Assembly: GCA_029204225.1 (NCBI GenBank)
Contig: CM055092.1
Location: 65,756,923-65,820,922 of the forward strand
DNA: 64,000 nt
Source of the DNA: Diphasiastrum complanatum
Taxonomy: Eukaryota; Streptophyta; Lycopodiopsida; Lycopodiales; Lycopodiaceae
Direction: 5' to 3'
Shown: positions 26,974-38,851 of the stretch, in pieces
Layout of the letters: the number at the start of each line of letters is the position of its first letter
How positions within the stretch are numbered: position 1 is the first letter of the stretch
Program-made: the position numbers and the translations under genes
The notes under the pieces: generated by a model
Seen by the model: the letters and a program-made list of their open reading frames with translations, nothing else
The model's database searches: none
Told to the model about the DNA's origin: nothing

Positions 26974-27180
26974 GGCTCTGAACACAGATGTTCAGAGCCA
27001 TAGCGCTTTGGTGAAGGGCCAGAAGGGCCAAAACTTCAACTACGCCTGGTAGTAGGCCGTGAGCAGGCCTGCTACACTCTGTAAAGGTAGCCTTCAACGC
27101 ACCTCGCCGCAAGGCGGCGCGGTGCGTGAAGGCTGCCTGCTACGCACGGTAGCGGGCCTGCTCACGCCCGCTACTAGGCC
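26974..27180. repeat. GC-rich foldback (three stacked hairpins)
   Basis: First hairpin: GGCTCTGAACA at 26974-26984 pairs perfectly with TGTTCAGAGCC (26989-26999), 4-base loop. A large hairpin at about 27048-27176 follows: outer arms GTAGTAGGCCGTGAGCAGG and its imperfect complement near 27150-27176, and an inner stem AGCCTTCAACGCACC / GGTGCGTGAAGGCT closed around GCCGC-AA-GGCGGC. It is strongly GC-rich in an AT-rich window. It lies in about 230 bases that are absent at the equivalent place of the 30448 copy (about 31139) and present in the 63.6 kb copy. Confidence 0.85.
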
Positions 27181-27189
27181 ATAGTGGGA

Positions 27190-27475
27190 AGTTTCTTAGT
27201 TCAGATCCTAATCAGAATTGTCGTTAGTGTGATGAAGATTTGAAAGAAAGGAGCATAGAAAATTCCGCGATTCACAATTTTAAAATACTACTTACTTCAG
27301 ATCTTACTCAGAATTGTCGTCGGTCTGATGAATATTCGAGAAAAAAACATGACCATAGAAATAAAAAAGGACCATAGAAATAAAATCCAGCGAATCATAA
27401 ATGTAAAAAAATAATTTGTTCAGACTTAATCAAAATTGCGGTTAGTCTGATGAAGATTTGGCCATAGAAAGATTA
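27190..27475. repeat. Promoter minisatellite, short version
   Basis: Three units of the ~95-bp repeat of the intact gene's promoter (31152-31545): cores TCAGATC...CAGAATTG..GT...GATGAA..., then CATAGAAA and GCGA-TTCA. The second unit looks like a fusion of units 2 and 3. Confidence 0.75.
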
Positions 27476-27852
27476 ACGCAAGGCTTTCTTTCGTGGATCT
27501 ATTGATATGCGTTGCACTCATGATAGCCTCCAGGAAATTAACTTGACTGGAGAATCCAACTCTTAACGGTTGATCTCTATAGGTGTTTTGGAGCTCCATT
27601 AAGTCTCTCTACATACCAATATTCTTAATGAGTTTAGCTATAATGAATAATCCTTATCAGCGCGTCACTTTTCGCGATACAAAGAATGGCATGTTGTTTA
27701 GCAGTACAATCTAGTCCTTGCTTATTAGATTGCGTCCAACTCCAACTTGAATTCTAATGACAATATAATTCGACAGTGCTTAGAGCTCAGCATGCATGCA
27801 TGAGTCATTTGAGCTGTGAAAGCTCATAAGCCGAGACACACTTTATCACAGC

Positions 27853-28233
27853 ATTGCTGGCTGGTAATTGATGGGAAGGTGTATGATGTGACAAAATGGT
27901 ACCACTTCTTATCTTGTCTTCCAAAAGTCCTGTAGGAATTCTGCGCTGTTGCGTCTTTAGTTTATGAAATTAATTTCAACATTCTCCTTCACATGAGCAT
28001 TCTGGTCGACGCGCGTAGAGAGCTACGGCCAGTTTCTAATCATGAACGAGATAATTATTCATCGTACTTCATATTTTATATATGCCCTTGGATGGTAGCT
28101 GAACATATGCACTAGACTGATCCATGGGCTCTGCTAACAGGGTGCCAAAGCATCCTGGAGGAAGTCTTATTCACGTGCGAGCAGGGCAAGATTCGACATA
28201 TTTATTCAACTCCTATCATCCACTTTATGTCTG
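27853..28233 (+). pseudogene. Front-end desaturase fragment E (end of exon 1, exon 2)
   Basis: The retained part of exon 1 (27853-27898) encodes CWLVIDGKVYDVTKW, and exon 2 (28141-28233) encodes VPKHPGGSLIHVRAGQDS and the second haem-ligand His region. Splice sites are kept. Relative to the intact gene a 245-bp deletion (equivalent to 32059-32303) has removed the TATA box, the transcription start area, the ATG and about the first 52 codons. Sequence homology ends in intron 2 at about 28336, where the composite repeat starts. It cannot make a desaturase. Confidence 0.9.
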
Positions 28234-28896
28234 GTATATATATGCTAAGCATGCTCTTATTTGTAAGCAAACTAAGAAAGTAATATACTGATAGTTAGCT
28301 ATTTTCCACACAATTTCCTGATTAGCATTGTGTGTCCAATGCTAAAACAATAAGTAAAAACTAGTAAGTTTGAAACATTAATTATGTATACCACGAATCG
28401 TTGAGAGTGGGGATCATTTTTTTTTCTTGGGCCAACTATGGAGTTCCCCAGCGGGTTCATAAAAACACTGGTAGAGAAGTGTCGTCGTTTCAATGACAAA
28501 CGCAATCAAGAAGACAACATGAAGGCCTCAATGTGGTGAAAGAATCTAGAAAATGTGGCGAGGTTGAGTCACATTTTGCTCATAATCTAGCAGTGTTCAA
28601 GCACAAATTGCATCTCACATGCACACGCACACGCACACCCTAAACCCTAAAATCTAAACACACACAAGGAGAAAAAAAAGAAAGAACATAGTAGAGTGCT
28701 AATCAAAACTCCCGAACCATACGGTTATATCCTATTCCAGAATGTCACCACATGCTCCCTCCCAATGGCTTTGGAGCTTTCTCATGGAACTTATCGTCCA
28801 ACAAGAGACATTTGAACCACGCCTTTATCGAAAGAAAACAAGGTCTACACACCTTTCTAGAATTGGGAGTGTTGGTTACATTTAACTCTTTCATGA

Positions 28897-28940
<44 letters not shown>

Positions 28941-29406
28941 GCTCTCCATATCCCTCGCTCTCTATTTATAAGCATGAAACATAGCCAATACACGACACAT
29001 AAATTATGATCCTGTAAATTAAAATAACAGGACTAGATTAAGATTCTACAAATCAGAGTAGCACGAACTAGTAAGCTTGAAACATTAATTATGTATACCA
29101 CGAATTGTTGAGAGTGGGTTTTCTTAGGCCAACTATGGAATTCCCCAGCGGGTTCATAAAAACACTAGTGGAGAAGTGTCATCATTTCAAGGACAAACGC
29201 AATCAAGAAGGCAGCACGAAGGCTTCAATGTGGTGAAAGAATCTAAAAATTGTGGTGGTGTTGAGTCACATTTTGTTCATTTTGATGTATCAAATGGGGC
29301 GGAAATTTTGTAATCTTGATATATCAGTTGAGGTGGTAATAATCTAGCATTGTTCAGGCACAAATTGCCAATGTTTATCAGAGATCTGTTTTTGAATGTA
29401 AGAGCA

Positions 29407-29486
29407 GAGGTCGAAATGGACCTCGGAATAAAAGATGGTATATAGCCTTTAACAGATCCAAATATTCCGAGGTCTGTTCCGACCTC
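29407..29486. repeat. Conserved hairpin, copy H3
   Basis: Left arm GAGGTCGAAATGGACCTCGG plus AATA; right arm TATTCCGAGGTCTGTTCCG plus ACCTC; 21 of 24 positions pair. The loop differs from the other copies. Confidence 0.8.
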
Positions 29487-29734
29487 CACTGATTCTCACC
29501 TATTGTCAACAGGTTCATCAAAAAATGTAGAGGTTTGTTTTTAAAATGTGTACATGTATTTTCATAAATCCTAATGTAAAATAAAATTGAATTTATTCCT
29601 ACATTACAAAACTTGCATCTACAACAAAAGATAGGAGATAAACATTTATGAGCAGAGGTATATAATCTAGCATTTATGAGCAGGTAATAATCTAGCATAT
29701 AATCTATTTATGAATTGTAAAAAATGCATGAGCA

Positions 29735-29800
29735 GAGGTCGGAATGGACCTCGGAATAACAGATGGTATATTGTCTTCAAACTTAGACAGATATTCCGAG
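29735..29800. repeat. Conserved hairpin, copy H4 (right arm truncated)
   Basis: The left arm is complete (GAGGTCGGAATGGACCTCGG), but the right arm stops after TATTCCGAG; about 15 bases of the stem are deleted. Confidence 0.7.
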
Positions 29801-30447
29801 CTTCACTGATTCCCACCCCAGTTGATAGATGTACCCATTATCAACAAATTCATCAATATAAGTATAGATTTTTTTCTAGGATTGCAGATATGTTTTCATA
29901 AATTCTAATGAAAATAAAATTGAATATAGTTCTATACTACAAAATTGGATCTTCAACAAAAAATAGGAGACAAATTGCTACAATATTGTACAAGTACCTA
30001 GAACTGCTATTAGTTGTGTTAGTCAGCTGCTTGGATGATGTTAGAGCCCAAAAATCGGCATAAAAAACTCAAGATCATGATGGCATGCTTTTGGTGGCAA
30101 ATCTCAATGTAAATGAATGATGTTCAAAACTTGTTTTGATGTAATATATGGAGCATGTTGCATTCCACAACGTACGGAACAAAATGCCACAGACACCCAA
30201 AAATGTTAGGAATGGGCTTCCATGTACATGCCCATAGAGATATTCAAGTTTGGAGCAAGTTTAGATCGATTTGGTCAATCGACTACATATGATAAGAGAA
30301 TGAACTTTAAAATTTTACTTCTAGACCACATCTAATTTCCTTCTTGAGTATGAAATGAATGTATACAAGAAGGCCCCCACACGAGGGTCTTCCTTTTCTT
30401 TAAGCCTAGCCTCAAGGGCATCAAAACCAACCAAAACCTAGAGCACA

Positions 30448-32088
30448 TAAATCTTCACGCTAGGTAACGTTCAAAATTTATCCAAAGTCATGAAAATCTA
30501 CTCAGATTTAGATTATATGTTCTACAGGCATCTTTAGAGGCAGAATATGCACCTTGATTTCTCTCTCCATCATTTCAAAACGTTGTTATAATATAATTCT
30601 CTCTTCTAAAACTAGCATTATCTCTCCAAAACAAAGATTCTCTTTCCTTGGTCCCTAAGAGTCCCCTCCTTGGGCCTTCCACCTGCTCGGGGCGGAGTGC
30701 CCTCCTAGGATGGGAGAGCATTCCCCCAACTAAAAGTTATCTCGTTATTTTGATTTTCTAGTATGTAAGCCATAAGAGTCATAAACCTTGGTCGCGGGCT
30801 GGTTGCAAACTGAAAGGAGTCTTGAGTCCTTGACAATACATAGCACAAATCTGAATAGTCAAAAAGTTAAATTAGTTCGTATTCAAAACTAACATGACTT
30901 TGTCATGACATGCTGCATGACAAAGTTTACTGTCATGACCCGTCTCTTAAGAGACGCTAAATGGCATGGCGAGAGAACAAGAATGGAAACCCAATCCTGC
31001 AATATGTCTCACTGATTTCTACTTACTTCGATGCCATCTTTCATAACATATTATATTGAGTATTGATTAATACTTATAGTTACACGTAACAGCGCAGAGT
31101 CAGAGACGTTAAAATGGTCGTCCTGACTTGTTCATGACATAGTGGGAAGTTTCTTAGTTCGGATCCTAATCAAAATTGCCGTACTTAGTCGGAATCACGA
31201 AGATTTGAAACAAAGGAGCATAGAAAATTCCGCGATTCACAATTTTAAAATACTACTTAGTTCAGATCTTACTCAGAATTGCCGTCAGTCTGATGAATAT
31301 TCGAGAAAAAAAATGACCATAGAAAATTCAGCGAATCCTGAATGTAAAATACTTAGTTCAGATCTCAGAATTGCCGTCAGTCTGATAAAGATTTAGAAAA
31401 AGGACCATAGAAATAAAATTCAGCGAATCATAAACGTAAAATACTAATTTGTTCAGACTTAATCAGTCGAATTGCGGTTAGTCTGATGAAGATTTGAAAA
31501 AAATGGCCATAGAAAATTCAGCGAATCATTAATGTAAAAATATTTTCGTCCATTTTCGTCTGACAAATGTTATTCTCGACTGTCCACACGAAACGCAGTT
31601 TGATGCTTTTTTTGTCATGAAAATTGTCGTCGGGGTGGTAGTACATAAGGGGGTTGTTGTCGCGTTGGAGATTAACGCAAGGCTTTCTTTCGTGGATCTA
31701 TTGATATGTGTTGCACTCATGATAGCCTCCAGGAAATTATCTTGAGTGGAGAATCCAACTCTTAACGGTTGATCTATATCGGTGTTTTGGAGCTCCAGTA
31801 AGTCTCTCTACATACCAATATTCCTAATGAGTTTAGCTACAATGACTAATCCTTATCAGCGCGTCGCATTTCGCGATACCAAGAATGGCATGTTGTTTAG
31901 CAGTACAATCTAGTTGTATACTTGTCCTTGCTTATTAGATTGCGTCCAACTCCAACTTGAATTCTAATGACAATATAGTTTGACAATGCTTAGAACTCAG
32001 CATGCATGAGTCATTTGAGCTGTGAAAGCTCATAAGCCAAGACACACTGTATCACAGCCAGTGTGATATATAGATGCAGTTTCTGATT
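30448..32088 (+). promoter_or_regulatory. Upstream region of the intact desaturase
   Basis: About 1.6 kb duplicated at 26155-27852 and 62.8 kb. It holds the tandem repeat at 31152-31545 and ends at the TATA box. No other gene is seen. The minus-strand open frame at 31529-31720 has no recognisable motif. Confidence 0.55.
31152..31545. repeat. ~95-bp promoter minisatellite, four units
   Basis: Units begin near 31152, 31257, 31352 and 31445. Each has a TTAGTTC(A/G)GAT-like start, a core GAATTGCCGTCAGTCTGATGA, CCATAGAAA, and an end like TTCAGCGAATCATAAATGTA (units differ slightly). It lies 0.6-1.0 kb upstream of the ATG. Confidence 0.85.
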
Positions 32089-32097
32089 TATAAAAGG
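32089..32097 (+). promoter_or_regulatory. TATA box of the desaturase gene
   Basis: TATAAAAGG, 50 bp before the ATG at 32147, so transcription should start near 32120 with a very short leader. It is deleted in fragment E. Confidence 0.65.
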
Positions 32098-32121
32098 TAG
32101 AACAGCACTCTCTTTCAATAT

Positions 32122-32136
32122 ATGCGGCTGTATTGA
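32122..32136 (+). promoter_or_regulatory. Minimal upstream ORF
   Basis: ATG CGG CTG TAT TGA lies 10 bp before the main ATG and in another frame. If the transcript starts upstream of 32122 it could lower or condition translation of the desaturase. Confidence 0.35.
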
Positions 32137-32146
32137 AACGTTGATC

Positions 32147-35100
32147 ATGTCCTTCCAGCTACGAGGTACATCTGCAGCAGCCACACTAAATATGACAATT
32201 GATTACACTCATGATGGGGTTGCCAGCACGATCAAGGCATCCCCACGGGAAGCACTGAAGAAATACAGCCGCAAAGAAGTGGCATTACATGAAACACCAA
32301 AAGATTGCTGGCTGGTAATTGATGGGAAGGTGTATGATGTGACAAAATGGTACCACTTTTTATCTTGTCTTCTATGCGTCTTTAGTTTATGAAATTAATT
32401 TCAGCATTCTCCTTCACATGAGCATTCTGGTCGACGCGCGTAGAGAGCTACCAGTTTCTAATCATGAACGGGATAATTATGCATCGTACTTCATTTATAT
32501 ATGCCCTTGGATGGTAGCTGAACATATGCACTAGTGACTAGACTGATCCATGGGCTCTGCTAACAGGGTGCCAAAGCATCCTGGAGGAAGTCTTATTCAC
32601 GTGCGAGCAGGGCAAGATTCGACATATTTATTCAACTCCTATCATCCACTTTATGTCTGGTAAATACATGCTAAGCATGCTCTTATTTTCAAGCAAACTA
32701 AGAAAGTAATATACTGATAGTTAGCTATTTTCCACACAATTTCCTGATTAGCATTGTGTGTTCACAATCTTACCCACTATATCTGTAGAGGTCAGGGTGT
32801 ATACGAGTCATTATACCCTCAACTATCAGGTTACTACATGCACGGTCAGTTGGTTAGTTTCTATATAGCATGCCTCGCGTCAGCAGATGGCCTTTGCTAG
32901 TTTGTCAAAATTGGGAATGCTTCAAGTTCGACTCCTACTGTGTGTGCCGTGCTATCCTAGTATTGCAGCACCATTGACATCATCTAGTTGGTCCGTGTTG
33001 CGGGGGCATTACCTTCAGCTAAATTTAATCGAATTCCTGCATATGAGCACTAACTTCAACCAAATTATTCTCTTCAATTTCGAGAGCACATTCCCGACAT
33101 TTCTCCAGATGGCATCAAATGTTTCTATAGGGTGGGGTCTAGTTGTCCTGAAGACATAGTTTGTAGGCAATTACGTACCGAGTTATACTACATACAAACC
33201 TCTTAGTTGCTTAAGATGAATGCTCAAGGATTGCAACGTTCCAACACAATAAGTTTTTTTTTATGTTCTAGACTTATGGGAATTACCTTATCTGGCATCA
33301 ATTGGAACGAACTCGTCTAGATGTTGTTAAGAAAAGAATTCAGACAATGAGCAATTTTGGCACAGCACCTTTGTAGAATCACAAAGAGAGACAAGGAAGA
33401 ACAGACAAACTTCTGGGTACTGATTCAAAAAACGCCATGTGTTTATTTGCGGAATATCGCTTACTCCTATTTGAATAACTATCTAATTTGGGAACTTTGA
33501 GGTCAAGCAAAGCAATTGAAGATTAGACTTAGGCGAAGAAATTTTTTTCCTTCCAAGGAAGCAGAAACAAAGTATATATCTATATATTAGGAAGGTGTTG
33601 TGGGAATAGTTGGAGGATACGTCAGATTTTCTAACAAACATAAATGGATTTGTATGAAAGTTGGATGTGAAACAGAGATCTATGTTTTTGTGTGTTTGGC
33701 AAGTCTTCATTTTAGCAATACCTGCAAGCAGCTAAGAGTTCAACAGTACATGAAGTCATAGATTGTGTCCACTGATCTTTTGTGCTTATGTCCTAAAGTT
33801 CTTGACATCTTCCACCGACTATCAGGAAATTGTTGGACCAGTACTGTGTTGGTGAAATAGATGCCAGCGATGAGGACTTAAGCATGACCAATGTGGAGTA
33901 CTTGGACACTGTGAAAGAACCCTTTTATTTGGCATTGAAAGAGCGCGTTGAGGGTTATTTTCATAGGAACAAGGTACTTTCATGTATTTTCTTACACATT
34001 GCAACATATTTCCTACATCAGATTTGTTGTCTTTACCACTCAATATAAAAGCTATAATTTAGTAGTAATTGCTTCTTTTCGAAAAATCCTTCCAATTATA
34101 ATAAATTTATTGGGCCTCTAAAAGTATTCAACATTAGTGCTACTTTACACAATAAATTCAATTTTTTTGACCTTCACTGCATTTTATCTTTATGCCATGT
34201 TTGTATGAAATGTAAAAGTCTAATGATCATTTTTTAATTGGAAATGATGCAGGTGAATCCAAGAGTGCATTCACACTTGTTTATCAAGTCAGCTGTGATC
34301 TTAGCATTGTATTTGTTCTTCTACTATTTGATGTTTTTCCAAGTCCAAAATCCTATCATTTCTTCTATATATGCTATTGCATTTGGATACATATCAGCTC
34401 ATATCGCGATGAATATAATGCATGACGGCAACCATGGTGAGTGTCCAATTTTCTTGCTGATGAATACATTTTACAACTACTAGTTTCTATGTATATGTGT
34501 ATTTGATAAAGTATAGAAATATCATAGCCAAAATGCTCATTTTGTGCATGTAAAGAACATTCAATAAGAGACTTAGATGTTTGGCTCTCTTAGGAGAACA
34601 TAAAACAAGTTAATATAAAGAAAACCTTTACAGAATCTACCGTTTTCTTTGCAAATGACTACATGGTTATGATGGTTGCATTCCATTTGTTAAATGAACA
34701 CTACAAGCATGTCATTGACTAAAGTTGGAAGCTTTTAAGATGTCAAAAGACATTTGTAAATTAGAAAAGCTGATCTTTGTAGCACCTCGAATGTGAACTT
34801 CTTTGCAGGAGCATATTCTACATGGCCTTGGTTCTCATATTTGATGGGAATATCTTCAGATTTAATTGGAGCTAGCAGGTAAATTTTACATGATACTTAA
34901 AATATAAAAATTATCTAGTCACTTTTAAGTTGAGAAAATTTGTTTTCTCATTGTGATTTTATTGTTTGATAGCTATATATGGAGGCAACAACACATTATT
35001 GCGCATCATGCTTATACAAATGTGAACAAATTCGACCCAGATATTAGTATGTTTTCTCAATCCATATTAGAATGAAGCTTGTTGACATAAATTTTGATCT

Positions 35101-38100
35101 TCAAATCAAATAAGTAGCATTGATATTGTATTAAATAGCACAATATTCATGCGAGTATGTATGATGCAAAGTGTCATCGTGAGTACATACGATTGAATGG
35201 ATTCATAAGGTTGAACACCTTTATAGGAGCAAATGACGTTGATATCAGAAGGGTGCACTTAGAACAACCAAGACACTCTTTTCATGCCTATCAGGTGAGT
35301 CATGGGATTTTTCTCTAGCAAGAATGATTATTGTCCTGAGCGTTACAATAATAGCCCACATAGTTACCAATGCCATCATTCGAGCTATGAAGGCCTTATG
35401 AATCCTTTTAGCACTAAAAAGTTAGTCAAGCACTCTTTCAACATTCTAGGTGAATTAATTGTGACTTGTGCATTGCAGCACATATACCTATGGCCACTTT
35501 ATGGTCTAATGACATTGAAGGCTATTTGGTTCGATGACTTTCAAGCCTTGATCACAGGAAAAATTGGACAGTGAGTATTATATCTCTTAATTTGCACTAG
35601 GTCTTGAAATATGCAAATTGATATACTTATTTCCATCTCATTTGCTAAAATTGCGAAAATGATATGTACCAAATACAAAGTTTATTTCTTGGATTGTCAC
35701 ACTGATGCGTGCTCTTTGTTATGTGTAATGTGTGGTTGTTCATGCAGAGGCATTATCGCAAAAATGACACCTTTGGAAATTTTGGTTTTTTGGGGATCAA
35801 AACTCTCCTATGTTGTTTACATTGTCATCCTTCCATTTCTTTATAGCAACTACGAAATCTCCACAATGGTGAAGCTATATATCTTATCACAGGTTTGTTG
35901 ATAATCAGAATACACATGTTTCTTAGTCCAATTAGAATATGCTTAGTGAAATACACTGGTGGAATTTGTTGTCAAGAGGACTACTTGTGTGTTCATCTTT
36001 CTATATAACAAATACTACCTGTTTGGTGCAGTTGGTGTGTGGATGGACACTAGCGATATTATTTGAGATTAGTCATGTGGTGGAATCCGCAACTTTCTTG
36101 ACGGTTGATCTAAATAAAGGAGTTCCAACTGTGCCTTATGGTTGGGCAGCAATGCAGGTTGTATAGAAAAACATTCACTCCTTAATACAATCAAATGCTT
36201 GATGCAAGATCCATGTTTGGATTATAACAGTTGCTTGATGTCATTCGCTTTCATTATTATGTTGTCTATTTAATTTTACTCATAATAAAACATGTTTTCT
36301 GAAACTACAACAAATATTATTACCTTATCAATTTTTGTTTTTTACATATTAATGTTTGACTGCTTGTCTTATTCAATCAACGACAACAGGTAAGTGATTT
36401 TGATTAGATATTTTCTTTTTCCATTGTATTTGAAATGGATTCTTCATATTATCTTCATATGCATGGTAGTTGAAATTAAAATAGATATGGTGGCTCCAAT
36501 CATTTAATATCAACCTTCCTCTACTTTGAAAGCCACAAAAGTATCCCAGAATTTTTTTGCCTAAGGCCAAACATCTAGAAATAGAATCTCAAAGTTAGAT
36601 TATCAATATATGTTGTGAATTGTGGCTATTAATTGTAAGGAGTAAGCACTCCAAGATCCTGCTAAGAAGACACACACAAAGGAATGACTGTGGAGCCAAA
36701 CCACGCATCTGCTGACTTAATCTCCAATAGCATCACCCCTATGCCAGGGACTAGGATGCAAGTGTAGAGAGAGTAACCTGGCAATAAAATCTCAGGGCAA
36801 GTTTCTCCTAGAGGAAATAGCCCTTGCTTTACCTCTACTTGTGCACATGCAAGCATACAATGTTCCCATACGTGCAACTCATTACTGTTGATACTCTAGA
36901 CAAAGAAAATCAAAATCATTGCCATAGATGCTAAATATTGTAGATATGTTAATCGGGAAGAAATATGCAACAAAGAACATAATATAGAGCCCTTCATGAT
37001 AGAATGAATCAAAATCAAGCTCACATTTTGTCTTTAAGAAAGATTTAAAACTATATAGAATTTTCCATCCCTAGATAGTGTTGATGTAGTGTTTACATTT
37101 GGCAAATGCAAAACATGGAAAGAACCAATTTTCGACTTAATGTGAATCAACATCTTTACTTTAAGAATTTGAAAAATGGACAATTTCGTAGAGTTTGAAT
37201 TTCAAGTCAAATCCAAGTTTATTCATACATGAAAACTCTACTTCAAGAGAGGCTTGACTGTGTGAGATACTTAAGATTTATATGTTGTGTTGAAAAGCTA
37301 CAAAATGGTTCCACAAGGGGAAAAAAAATTTCATACATTATTTTCAACTTCATTATAGAAAAAACTCATATCTCCTTTTATATTGTATTATTATTTAAAA
37401 AGTAGAAAAAATGCATAGGATCACAATGATTGACTATTCATTTAGTTTGTATAACTCTTTGTTCTCTAAAATGTATATTGATCACATGCCTCATTGGAAA
37501 GCAAATGTTTTATACAATTTTCAATGTGAAAATTGCTTGCAATTTGTAAATAAAGTATGAAAAGAAACCACATTCTTTCTCAATGACTCATCATTTCTCT
37601 CATAACAATGCACAATATTATTGTTTTCTAGGTATGTGCCTCAACAAACTACAACACAGGTTCGACCTTGTGGTTGCATCTATCCGGAGGACTTATTTAC
37701 CAAGTAAGTTTTGGATCTTTGATATCACTTGTGCCGTTTTTGTGTTATGCGATATTAGAAAGTTGGAGCATTGAAAGTATTTAAGTTCTTTTATGAAAAA
37801 ATGGTTTTGACCCATGAAAGGTACAAATTTGGAGAGTTGACTTGAATTCAACATACTCATCAAAACATAATGATTAAGGTGGCATGTGAGAAATATGAAT
37901 TACAGCATATGTTATTTTGACAAAGTAGACCTTGAGATTGGCACTTGTCCAAAAGATAGATTGTTCACATTCTTTGACATGTGGCTTATAGCTTTTCATA
38001 CAAGCTTGTATGTCTTTTTTGAAAATATCTAGGGCCTACACTTGTCTTAGGCTTAAGGCCTGTTATGAACAAGTTGGCATTTGCATATTCTATATATGCA

Positions 38101-38851
38101 TACATTTATATACTAATACATAGAAGCATCTATACAAACTCATCTTTAACCTTAGGATAAAGATTTGCATCATTTATATTCGACTTGCCTTGTTGGTTGA
38201 AATCAAGTTCATTCTGAAGTAGTCTTTCTTCAACTATCTTTACAAAACTACAAATCTATGTACATCTTGATCTAGCTAGAAGATTATATATTTATTAGCA
38301 TTTTCAAAGAAGAATTTGATTAAAATAAGAGCTTAGAGAACTTATGGGTCTATAATTACATGAAGGAGATGCTAGTTTTTTTTAGCATGTGAATGCATCT
38401 GATGTTTGAAAGTTTTAGCATGAAACTATACAAAAGTATGATAATAAGTTTCGCATTTTTTATGCAGATTGAACATCACCTATTTCCAGGAGTGTGTCAC
38501 ATGCACTACCCAAGTATTCAACCCATTGTGGAGGCCACTTGCAAAGAGTTCAATATTCCATACAAACGTCATGCTTCAGTATGACATTGTGGTTTTAATG
38601 CTAACAATTATTCCTCAATCATTGAATTGTGTATAAGTGTATGATTTTTCATGCTTCAATTTATTCGTTTACATGTACAACTTTAAATCAACTATTAAGT
38701 TCAACTATGTTTCTTGTGTCTTGCAATTTGAACAACTACCTATGACCTTCAATTCGGTTCTCCCTTGTAGTTTTTTGCGGGAGTGAAAGGCCATTTTACA
38801 CACTTGAAACAAGTTGGATTGAAGGATATGGATCTCAGATTAGCTGGTTGA
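32147..38851 (+). CDS. Cytochrome-b5-fused front-end fatty-acid desaturase (delta-5/delta-6 type)
   Basis: Thirteen exons: 32147-32349, 32567-32659, 33826-33973, 34253-34436, 34809-34878, 34973-35046, 35227-35294, 35479-35570, 35748-35892, 36032-36157, 37632-37703, 38468-38578, 38771-38851. All introns are GT-AG, phases match, and the exons sum to 1467 nt (488 aa plus stop), the usual family length. The N-terminal cytochrome b5 domain has HPGG (72-75) and a second haem-ligand His (94). The three histidine boxes binding the di-iron centre are HDGNH (205-209), HIIAHH (240-245) and QIEHH (425-429); the Gln replacing the first His of box 3 is the front-end hallmark. Hydrophobic spans lie near 158-178, 186-204 and in exons 9-10, as in ER membrane desaturases. 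The enzyme should add a double bond between an existing one and the carboxyl end of an acyl chain, using electrons from its own b5 domain. Whether it is delta-5, delta-6 or delta-8 cannot be decided by eye. ATG 32147 is the first in frame. Confidence 0.93.
36600..36890 (-). mobile_element. Possible solo-LTR remnant in desaturase intron 10
   Basis: Part of intron 10 (GGAGCCAAACCAC ... CCCTATGCCAGG ... GAGAGTAACCTGG) follows the same order of short matches as 51330-51480 in the gypsy-like LTR region. The similarity is weak and no LTR ends were defined. Confidence 0.3.

Larger units (their letters stand above)
26155..27852 (+). other. Desaturase upstream region, copy 1
   Basis: Closely similar to 30448-32058 upstream of the intact gene and to 62.8-64.0 kb. 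It contains a foldback insertion (26974-27180) that the intact gene's copy lacks, and a shortened version of the ~95-bp tandem repeat (27190-27475). Confidence 0.75.
28337..30447. repeat. Composite hairpin-bearing repeat, copy 2
   Basis: The counterpart of 9300-10635, with the CCCTAAA pair at about 28638-28652, a short (CT)n tract (28900-28938) and hairpin units H3 and H4. Parts are internally repeated: the segment around 28360-28560 recurs at about 29070-29280. The end (30000-30447) is unassigned. It separates desaturase fragment E from the upstream region of the intact gene. Confidence 0.65.

Noticed and set aside
31152-31545. CRISPR-like array
   Set aside because: Units are contiguous, diverged and about 95 bp, without regular spacers; this is a eukaryotic promoter minisatellite.
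32887-33159. 90-codon open frame inside desaturase intron 2 as an extra exon
   Set aside because: Exons 2 and 3 join in phase to give the expected W-K-L-L linker after the haem domain, so no exon is needed between them.
34238-34483. Independent small membrane protein
   Set aside because: It is exon 4 of the desaturase read through its introns; the same applies to 35302-35901.
38393-38584. RHASV-stop as the end of the desaturase
   Set aside because: The GTATGA there is a splice donor; the next exon restores the conserved ending ...HFTHLK..GL.D..LRLAG and the total length becomes a multiple of three.
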